Below, piece after piece: positions 54,809-61,540 of a DNA stretch of 64,000 nt (within the stretch, counting starts at the first letter, position 1; each line of letters begins with the position of its first letter). The stretch covers positions 54,325 through 118,324 of the forward strand of contig NZ_JALLPO010000034.1 of assembly GCF_023276435.1 (NCBI RefSeq). Direction: 5' to 3'. The notes beneath the pieces are model-generated. The model searched no databases and was not told the DNA's origin. It worked only from the letters and a program-made list of their open reading frames with translations. This DNA is from Sphaerisporangium perillae. GTDB lineage: Bacteria > Actinomycetota > Actinomycetes > Streptosporangiales > Streptosporangiaceae. Both the position numbers and the translations under genes were made by a program.

Positions 54809-56362
54809 TCAGCCGGAGAGGCGGATCCAGGCGGCGGTGTCGGACGGGAGGGCGTCGCCCTCCAGCGGGCCGCTGGTGAGGAGCACCTTCTCGTGGGGCG
54901 GGAGCGCGACCGGATCGGCGTTGAAGTTGACCACGCAGGCGAGCCCGGACTCGCGGGTGAAGGCCAGCACCCCGCTCGGCGCCTCAAGCCAGCGCAGCGC
55001 GCCGTCGCCCAGCTCGGCCCGCCGGATCCGCAGCGCCGTCCGGTACAGGCAGAGCATGGAGTTCGGGTCCGCCGACTGGGCCTCGGCCGTCAGTTCCTTC
55101 CAGGAGGCGGGCTGCGGCAGCCACGGCTCGCCGGTGCTGTAGCCGAACGGCGGTTCCTCACCCGACCACGGCAGCGGCACCCGGCAGCCGTCCCGGCCGG
55201 GGACGGTGTGCTTGGACCGCCGCCAAATGGGATCCTGGCGCAGCTCGCCCGGGATGTCGTCGACCTCGGGTAGCCCGAGCTCCTCGCCCTGGTAGACGTA
55301 CACGCTGCCGGGCAGCGCCATGGCCAGCAGCGCCGCGGCCCTGGCCCTGCGCTCGCCGAGCGCGAGGTCGGACGGCATGCCGTCCCTGCGCTCGCCGTGG
55401 TCGAAGGAGGTCACCGCCCTGCCGTACTTGGTCACCGGCCGGGGGACGTCGTGGTTGGACAGGACCCAGGTCGGCGGGGCCCCGATCGGCAGGTGCGTCT
55501 CCAGCGTCAGGTCGATGGACGCGCGCAGCTCCCCGGCCGCCCACGGGCGGGCCATGAAGTCGAAGTTGAAGGCGGTGTGCATCTCGTCGGGCCGCAGGTA
55601 GAGGGCGAACCGCTCCTGGTCGGGCAGCCACACCTCGCCGATGAGGATGCGGTCGCCGTACTCGTCGGCGATCCGGCGCCAGCCCCGGTAGATCTCGTGG
55701 ACGGCGTCGTGGTCGGTGTAGGACTCCTCGACGCTGTCGAAGTCCTTGATGAGGACGGCCGCGGAGTCGATGCGGATGCCGTCCACGCCGCGTTCGAACC
55801 AGAACCGGAGCACGTCGTGGAACTCCTCGACGACCTCGGGGTTGGTCCAGTTGAAGTCGGGCTGCTCGGGGGCGAACAGGTGGAGGTACCACTGGCCGTC
55901 GGCCACCCGGGTCCACGCGGGGCCGCCGAAGATGGACTGCCAGTCGTTCGGCGGCAGGTCGCCGCGGCCCTCGGCGAACCAGAAGCGCGCCCGCTCCCGC
56001 GAGCCGGGGCCGGCGGCCAGCGCCTGGAGGAACCATTCCTGCTGGTCGGAGCCGTGGTTGGGCACGATGTCGATGATCGTCTTGATGCCCACCGCGTGGG
56101 CTTCCTGAATGAACTTCTCCGCCTCCGCCAGCGTGCCGAACGACGGCTCGATGTCGCGGTAGTCGGCCACGTCGTAGCCGCCGTCCGCCATGGGCGAGGG
56201 GTACCAGGGGTTGAGCCAGATCGCGTCGGCACCGAGGTCTGCGAGGTAGGACAGGCGGGACCGCAGGCCGGCCAGGTCACCGATGCCGTCGCCGTTGCCG
56301 TCGGCGAAGCTTCGCAGGTAGACCTGGTAGATCGCGGCTCCCCGCCACCACGTTTCGGACAT
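54809..56362 (-). CDS. GH13 alpha-glucosidase-type glycosidase
   Basis: 517 residues. A (beta/alpha)8 amylase-family enzyme: DLGADAIWLNPWYPSPMADGG, DIVPNHGSDQQ, nucleophile in GVDGIRIDSAAVL, acid in ILIGEVWLPD, and the late LSNHDVPRP. No signal peptide, so it hydrolyses imported oligosaccharides in the cytoplasm. The ATG follows AAGGAGAG. It is the last gene of the import operon. Oligo-1,6-glucosidase and alpha-1,4-glucosidase activities cannot be separated with certainty from motifs here. Confidence 0.93.
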   Translation of the reverse strand: MSETWWRGAAIYQVYLRSFADGNGDGIGDLAGLRSRLSYLADLGADAIWLNPWYPSPMADGGYDVADYRDIEPSFGTLAEAEKFIQEAHAVGIKTIIDIVPNHGSDQQEWFLQALAAGPGSRERARFWFAEGRGDLPPNDWQSIFGGPAWTRVADGQWYLHLFAPEQPDFNWTNPEVVEEFHDVLRFWFERGVDGIRIDSAAVLIKDFDSVEESYTDHDAVHEIYRGWRRIADEYGDRILIGEVWLPDQERFALYLRPDEMHTAFNFDFMARPWAAGELRASIDLTLETHLPIGAPPTWVLSNHDVPRPVTKYGRAVTSFDHGERRDGMPSDLALGERRARAAALLAMALPGSVYVYQGEELGLPEVDDIPGELRQDPIWRRSKHTVPGRDGCRVPLPWSGEEPPFGYSTGEPWLPQPASWKELTAEAQSADPNSMLCLYRTALRIRRAELGDGALRWLEAPSGVLAFTRESGLACVVNFNADPVALPPHEKVLLTSGPLEGDALPSDTAAWIRLSG

Positions 56363-56482
56363 GCTGGAGTCTCTCCTTACAGATTCGGTGTACGTCCCGC
56401 GCCGCCGCGACCGGAGGGTGCGGGCCGCGGCGGGTGCGGCGGGTGTGCGCTGTGGTGGTGGCCGGTTACGGCCCGCGCCGGG

Positions 56483-57487
56483 TCATCCCTTGAGGCTTCC
56501 GGCGGTGAGGCCCGCCATGATGCTGCGCTGGAAGACGAAGAACACCACGATGGCCGGGATGCTGGCGATGACCAGCGCGGCCATGAGCACGTTCTGCGGC
56601 ATCTGCGCCGACAGCGAGGAGATGCCCACGCTGATCGACATCTTGTCGCCGTCCGGCAGCACGAGCAGCGGCCAGACGAAGTCCTTCCAGACGCTCATCA
56701 CCGAAAGGATGGACACCACGCCGATGATCGGCCGGGACACCGGCAGGACGATGGACCACAGGATCCTGACCGGGCCGGCGCCGTCGATCTCGGCGGCCTC
56801 CAGCAGCTCCCGGGGGATCGAGTCGAAGAACCGTTTGAGCAGGAAGATGAAGAAGCCGTTGGCGGCGGCGGGCAGCCAGATCGCCCATGGCGTGTTCAGC
56901 AGGTTCCAGCCCAGGATCGGCAGATCCTTGACCGTCAGGTAGGCGGGCAGCAGGATCACGGTCGGCGGGATCATCAGCGTGGCGAGCATCCCGCCGAGGA
57001 CGACCTTGCCGAGCACCGGCCGCAGCTTCGACAGGGCGTAGGCGGCGGTGACGTCGATGACCAGGGTGAACAGCCAGGCGCCCGCCGCGTAGACGATCGT
57101 GTTGCGCAGGAACAGGCCGAGGTCGAGCTGGTCCCACGCCTCCTTGTACACGCCCCAGTCGATCGACGTGGGGAAGAACGACGGCGGGATCTGGGCGAGC
57201 TCGTCGGATGACTTCATCGCCCCGGTGACCATCCAGTACAGCGGGAACACGAAGATCGCGGTGAAGCCCACCACGACCGTGACGAGGATGATCCAGTAGA
57301 TGATCCGCCCGTGGGTGGTGCTCAGGGTCTGCGGGGAGACCAGGCCGCGGACGGGGCGCTCGGGCGCCTTCCTGCGCCTGCGCGGCGGGCGCGAGGGCCT
57401 GCCGTCGCGGGCCGCGGGCGGCGGGGCGGGGCGCGCGGGGCGGCCCGGCCGGAGGTCACTGCTCGATCGCACGGTGCTGCTCGACAT
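56483..57487 (-). CDS. carbohydrate ABC transporter permease (MalG-like)
   Basis: 334 residues, six transmembrane helices. The EAA loop reads LLEAAEIDGAGPVRILWSIVLP. A long Arg/Pro-rich N-terminal tail (~40 residues) precedes the first helix. The ATG at 57487 is preferred because AGGAGGG lies ten bases upstream; a GTG nine bases earlier is too close to it. It partners with the MalF-like permease upstream. Confidence 0.93.
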   Translation of the reverse strand: MSSSTVRSSSDLRPGRPARPAPPPAARDGRPSRPPRRRRKAPERPVRGLVSPQTLSTTHGRIIYWIILVTVVVGFTAIFVFPLYWMVTGAMKSSDELAQIPPSFFPTSIDWGVYKEAWDQLDLGLFLRNTIVYAAGAWLFTLVIDVTAAYALSKLRPVLGKVVLGGMLATLMIPPTVILLPAYLTVKDLPILGWNLLNTPWAIWLPAAANGFFIFLLKRFFDSIPRELLEAAEIDGAGPVRILWSIVLPVSRPIIGVVSILSVMSVWKDFVWPLLVLPDGDKMSISVGISSLSAQMPQNVLMAALVIASIPAIVVFFVFQRSIMAGLTAGSLKG

Positions 57488-57502
57488 CGTCGCCACTCCC
57501 TC

Positions 57503-58420
57503 CTAGATCTGGTTGTCCCGCGAGACCCGCAGGTAGACGGCGGAGAACACCATCAGGACGATCATGAGCATGAGTCCCAGCGCGCCGCCGCCGCCGAAGT
57601 TCCCGAAGCTGAAGGCGTACTGGTACATCAGGTAGGCGACCGTCACGGTCGCGTTCTCCGGGCCGCCGCCGGTGAGGAGGTACGGCTCGATGAAGACCTG
57701 CATGGTCGCGACGATCTGCAGCAGCAGCATCACGAGCAGGATGAGCTTGGTCTGCGGGATGGTGACGTGCCATACCCGTCTGAACAGGCCCGCGCCGTCG
57801 AGTTCCGCCGCCTCGTACAGCTCGCCCGGGATGCTCTGCAGCGCCGCGAGGTAGATCAGCGTGCCGGTGCCGAGGTTCATCCAGGTCGAGACCAGTACCA
57901 GCGAGATCAGCGCGGTGCTGGTGGAGTCGAGCCAGCTCAGTCCCGGCAGGTGGACGAGGTCAAGGATCTGGTTGAACAGGCCGGGGCCCGGGTCGTAGAA
58001 CCACTTGAAAAGCAGCACCGCGACGGCCGGCGGCAGCATCACCGGCAGGTAGACCACGAACCTGAGGTAGGCCTTGGCGTGCCTCAGCTCGTTGAGGACG
58101 ATCGCCGCCACGAACGGCACGGCGTATCCGACGATCAGCGCCAGCCCGGTGAACACGGCGGTGTTGGTCCAGGCCGGGATGAACGCCGAGTCCTCGGTCA
58201 CCGTGCGGAAGTTGTCCAGGCCGATCCACTCGGGCGGTCCGACGAAGTTCGTCTTCTGGAAGCTCAGCAGGAACTCCCGCACCATCGGGTACCAGGAGAA
58301 GAACGCGAAGCAGATCAGCGCCCCGCAGAGGAACCCGTACGCCGTCAAATTGCGGCGTACACGCCGCCGCACCGCCCCCGGGGTGCGGCGCCGTGATCCT
58401 CTCACGGACATCGTGGTCAT
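57503..58420 (-). CDS. carbohydrate ABC transporter permease (MalF-like)
   Basis: 305 residues, six transmembrane helices. EAA loop LYEAAELDGAGLFRRVWHVTIP and the FLLSFQKTNFVG opening of MalF/UgpA-type permeases. The ATG follows CAGGAG. Forms the membrane channel with the MalG-like subunit. No ATPase gene is in the operon, which is usual for streptomycete-like sugar systems that share one MsiK-type ATPase. Confidence 0.93.
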   Translation of the reverse strand: MTTMSVRGSRRRTPGAVRRRVRRNLTAYGFLCGALICFAFFSWYPMVREFLLSFQKTNFVGPPEWIGLDNFRTVTEDSAFIPAWTNTAVFTGLALIVGYAVPFVAAIVLNELRHAKAYLRFVVYLPVMLPPAVAVLLFKWFYDPGPGLFNQILDLVHLPGLSWLDSTSTALISLVLVSTWMNLGTGTLIYLAALQSIPGELYEAAELDGAGLFRRVWHVTIPQTKLILLVMLLLQIVATMQVFIEPYLLTGGGPENATVTVAYLMYQYAFSFGNFGGGGALGLMLMIVLMVFSAVYLRVSRDNQI

Positions 58421-58490
58421 TCTGAACTCCTGATCTCGATCGTGCCTGGACGGGGTGCCGGCCCTTGGCGGCCGGCACCCCTGAGCCGCA

Positions 58491-59870
58491 TCAGCTGGAC
58501 TTCGCCAGAATGTTGTCGACCTTCTTTTGCGCGTCCGAGAGGAGCTGGTCGATGTTCGCGTCCTGCCTCGTCAGCACGGCGGACATGGCCGTGTCGAGGA
58601 CCGCGTAGATCTCCTGGGCCTTGGGCGGCTCCAGCTTGAACTCGACCGTGGAGTTCGCGTCGATGTACGTCTGGAAGTGCTCCACGGGGATCGTCGCGAA
58701 CTGCTTGCGCAGGTCCAGGATCTTCTTTCCCGGCTCGGTGTTGCCGAACAGGTCGATGTCCGGCAGTCCGACCGGCAGCCCGTCGGCCTTGGCCCGCTCG
58801 TAGTTGAACTGGCCCTGTCCGGGGGTCAGGAACCTGTACTCCAGCCACTGAAGGCCGGCCTTGATCTTCTCCGGCGAGGCCTTCGGGTTGAACATGTAGC
58901 CGTCGCCACCGCTGAGGGACTTCGTGGCTTCCGGCAGACCGGCGACGCCGTAGTCCTCGAACTTGCCCTTGAAGGTGTTGTTGACCTCCTGGACGACGTT
59001 GGGGGCGCCGATCATCATGCCGAGCTTGCCGCTGCCCATCATGCGCATGAGGTCTTCCCAGCGCAGCAGCTGCTTGGTGCCCATGCTGTTGTCGGTCCAG
59101 CGCATCGTCTTGAGGTTCTCGAGGACGGCCTTGCCCTCGGGGCTGTTGAAGGCGGCCTTCTTGCCGTCGGGGGTGACGACGTCGCCGCCGCGGCCGAACA
59201 GGGAGGAGGTGAAGTGCCAGCCGCCGGTGTTGCCGGCGCTGTACTCGCCGTACCCGACATAGCCGGGACCGAGCGCGGCGATCTTCTTGGCCGCCGCCTG
59301 CACCTCGGCCCAGGTCTTGGGCGGGGCTTCGGGGTCCAGGCCGGCCTGGGTGAACAGCTTGCGGTTGTACACCAGACCCGTCGAGTAGTTGACCCTCGGG
59401 AGGCCGTAGACCTTCTCGCCGCTCTTGAAGACGGTCATGACGTCAGGACGGATGGTCTTCACCGCGGGGACGCTGTCGAGGTACGGCGTGATGTCCGCCG
59501 CCTGACCGGCGCCGATGATCTTCTGGACGTCGGTGTAGTAGACGTAGAAGAGGTCCTCCATCTCCCCGCCGGCCAGCTTGGCCTGGAACGTCTCGGGAAC
59601 GATGCAGGGGAAGGCGTCCTTGCCCTCGACCGTGATGTTCGGGTGCAGCTTCTGGAACGCCGCGACGTCCGCGTCCCACTGGGCTACTTCCTTCGGGTTG
59701 TTCTTCGGAGGCTTGCAGCCGACCGTGATCGTCACCGGTGCCGCCGCGGCGGGAGCCGCTGAGCCCTGCGACGACTTGGCGTCAGGGGTGCTGCCGGTGC
59801 CGCTGCCGCATCCGGCAGCGGCGAGCGCGATCCCTGCGCTCAGCAGGATCGCAAGGTTGCGGGGTTTCAT
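58491..59870 (-). CDS. extracellular sugar-binding lipoprotein
   Basis: 459 residues. The signal peptide ends in the lipobox LAAAGCGSG, so it is lipid-anchored outside the membrane. The family-1 binding-protein pattern is clear: HPNITVEGKDAFP, LPRVNYSTGLVYNRKLF, FSGEYSAGN-like hinge and KASPEKIKAGLQWLEY. The ATG at 59870 follows AGGAGGGA at ideal spacing. It is the first gene of the import operon. An alpha-glucoside substrate is inferred from the GH13 gene at the operon's end. Confidence 0.94.
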   Translation of the reverse strand: MKPRNLAILLSAGIALAAAGCGSGTGSTPDAKSSQGSAAPAAAAPVTITVGCKPPKNNPKEVAQWDADVAAFQKLHPNITVEGKDAFPCIVPETFQAKLAGGEMEDLFYVYYTDVQKIIGAGQAADITPYLDSVPAVKTIRPDVMTVFKSGEKVYGLPRVNYSTGLVYNRKLFTQAGLDPEAPPKTWAEVQAAAKKIAALGPGYVGYGEYSAGNTGGWHFTSSLFGRGGDVVTPDGKKAAFNSPEGKAVLENLKTMRWTDNSMGTKQLLRWEDLMRMMGSGKLGMMIGAPNVVQEVNNTFKGKFEDYGVAGLPEATKSLSGGDGYMFNPKASPEKIKAGLQWLEYRFLTPGQGQFNYERAKADGLPVGLPDIDLFGNTEPGKKILDLRKQFATIPVEHFQTYIDANSTVEFKLEPPKAQEIYAVLDTAMSAVLTRQDANIDQLLSDAQKKVDNILAKSS

Positions 59871-59930
59871 GGATGTGTCCCTCCTGGACTGCCCCCGACT
59901 ACGAGGCTCAAGATCTGGTACAGCTTCGCG

Positions 59931-59973
59931 AACCGGTTGGGAGCAACATATAGAGGCAGACATATCCCAGCAA
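59931..59973 (-). promoter_or_regulatory. promoter of the sugar import operon
   Basis: Minus strand: -35 TTGCTG (59968-59973), 17-bp spacer, -10 TATGTT (59945-59950). The palindrome AACCGGTT (59931-59938) falls at the predicted transcription start, a typical place for a LacI-family operator with a central CG. Confidence 0.6.
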
Positions 59974-60185
59974 GACTCTGGCGTGCATGATGCAAAAAAG
60001 TGACAGTGCACCCAGCGGTAACAGCTCTGTGACCTTGACGTCACACCAGCCCGCCGGCCCGACATACCGCCCCGGCCTATGACCTGGGGTTCCGGTATGG
60101 TCTGCGGCCCGGGATTGCGGCCCTGCGGGTGACCGCTCGCTTCACCGGTGGCCCTTCCCGTCCGATGTGGGTGCGCAGAAGCGGG
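59974..60185. other. gap between the lacI B stop and the import promoter
   Basis: No gene. It contains GTGCA/TGCAC arms around 59992-60020, a GTGACC/TGACGTCA-like stretch near 60030 and AT-rich sequence. It could hold further regulator sites for the import operon; I cannot assign them. Confidence 0.4.
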
Positions 60186-61277
60186 CTAGTCGCGCGTCCT
60201 GACCGGGCCGGTGGAGCCGCGGACGACCAGTTCGGGCTCGAAGAGGAGCTCCTCGGCGGTGACCGAGCCGCCGTCGATCTGGTTGACGAGCAGGGTGACG
60301 GCGGTCCTGCCGATCGCCTCTATGGGCTGGCGCACGGTGGTCAGCGGCGGGTTCGTGCAGTTCATGAACGCCGAGTCGTCGAAGCCGACCACGGAGACGT
60401 CCTCCGGCACCGACATGCCGAGGCGGCGCACCGCGCGCAGGACGCCGAGGGCCAGCACGTCGCTGGCGCAGATGATGCCGGTGATCCCGTTCTTGACCAG
60501 CCGGGTCGCCACGGCCTGGCCGCCTTCCAGGGAGAACAGGCTGTGCTCCACGGTGTCGGGGCCCGCCTCGAGCCCGGCCCTGCGGGCCTCGGCCTCGAAG
60601 GCCGCGAGCTTCCTGCGCGAGGGCACGTGGTCGCGCGGGCCGAGCACCATGCCGATGCGCGTGTGCCCGAGCGAGGTCAGGTGGCCGAACGCCTGCTCCA
60701 CCGCCACCACGTCGTCGGTGGCGAGGCACGGGAAGCTCAGCTCGCCGATCGCCGCGTTGACGAGCACGGCGGGCAGGCGCAGGTCGAGCAGGCGCAGGTA
60801 GTGCTCGTGGGGCGCGTCGGCCTCCATGTAGTGCCCGCCGGCGAAGACCATGCCGGACACCTGCTGCTCCAGGAGCATCTCGACGTAGTCGGACTCCGAC
60901 AGCCCGCCCGCCGTCCGCGTGCAGAGCACAGGAGTGAAGCCGCGCTGGGCGAGCGCGCCGCCGACCACCTCGGCGAGCGCGGGGAAGATCGGGTTGCCCA
61001 GCTCAGGAAGGACCAGGCCGACCAGGCGGGCGCGCTCGCCGCGCAGCTGCGTCGGCCGCTCGTACCCGAGGACGTCGAGCGCGGTCAGCACGGCGGCCCG
61101 GGTCGTGTCGGAGACGCCGGGTTTGCCGTTGAGCACGCGGCTCACCGTGGCCTCGCTGACGCCGACCTTCCTGGCGACCTCCGCGAGCCTGCGCGTCGTC
61201 GAACGCGGGGCGGTGCCGTCGATGGGCCGGGGGGCCGTGCCGTCGGTTGATCGGGAAGCCGCATTGTCGCTCGTCAC
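60186..61277 (-). CDS. LacI-family transcriptional regulator (paralogue B)
   Basis: 363 residues from the GTG at 61277. A ~22-residue Ser/Thr/Arg-rich lead precedes the helix-turn-helix ([15 protein letters not shown]), then a sensor domain ([40 protein letters not shown]). Near duplicate of paralogue A, with the same recognition helix, so both should bind the same or very similar operators. It lies directly upstream of the import operon on the same strand and is the likeliest direct repressor. TATATT seven bases before the GTG indicates a leaderless transcript. Confidence 0.94.
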   Translation of the reverse strand: MTSDNAASRSTDGTAPRPIDGTAPRSTTRRLAEVARKVGVSEATVSRVLNGKPGVSDTTRAAVLTALDVLGYERPTQLRGERARLVGLVLPELGNPIFPALAEVVGGALAQRGFTPVLCTRTAGGLSESDYVEMLLEQQVSGMVFAGGHYMEADAPHEHYLRLLDLRLPAVLVNAAIGELSFPCLATDDVVAVEQAFGHLTSLGHTRIGMVLGPRDHVPSRRKLAAFEAEARRAGLEAGPDTVEHSLFSLEGGQAVATRLVKNGITGIICASDVLALGVLRAVRRLGMSVPEDVSVVGFDDSAFMNCTNPPLTTVRQPIEAIGRTAVTLLVNQIDGGSVTAEELLFEPELVVRGSTGPVRTRD

Positions 61278-61540
61278 GGTCGCAAATATACGGCAGTCAT
61301 CTGCAAACGGTTTGCGCAGGGCCGACGCACCGTGCGACCTGGGCCTCTCGGAGCGTCTCCTCGGCCGCCTGGGGTCCAATAATGCCGTAATCTAGTCGTT
61401 ACATTTCATGTTTTCGTCGAAACATTGCGGTTATCTGTCCGTCATCTTATGGTGTGGACAGTTCCGCCGGGCAAGCGACGGTCCGCGCGTCCCTGACCGC
61501 GAAACGTCCCGGCTCTTCGCTTCCGCAGAAGGGTCCGTCG
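61278..61540. promoter_or_regulatory. lacI B / glucanase divergent control region
   Basis: On the minus strand, TATATT (61285-61290) is the lacI B -10. Upstream of it, GCAAAC-G-GTTTGC (about 61302-61314) is a perfect LacI-type palindrome, fitting autorepression. Nearer the glucanase, ATGTTT-N6-AAACAT (61408-61425) is a second dyad, a candidate site controlling the secreted enzyme. Confidence 0.55.
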
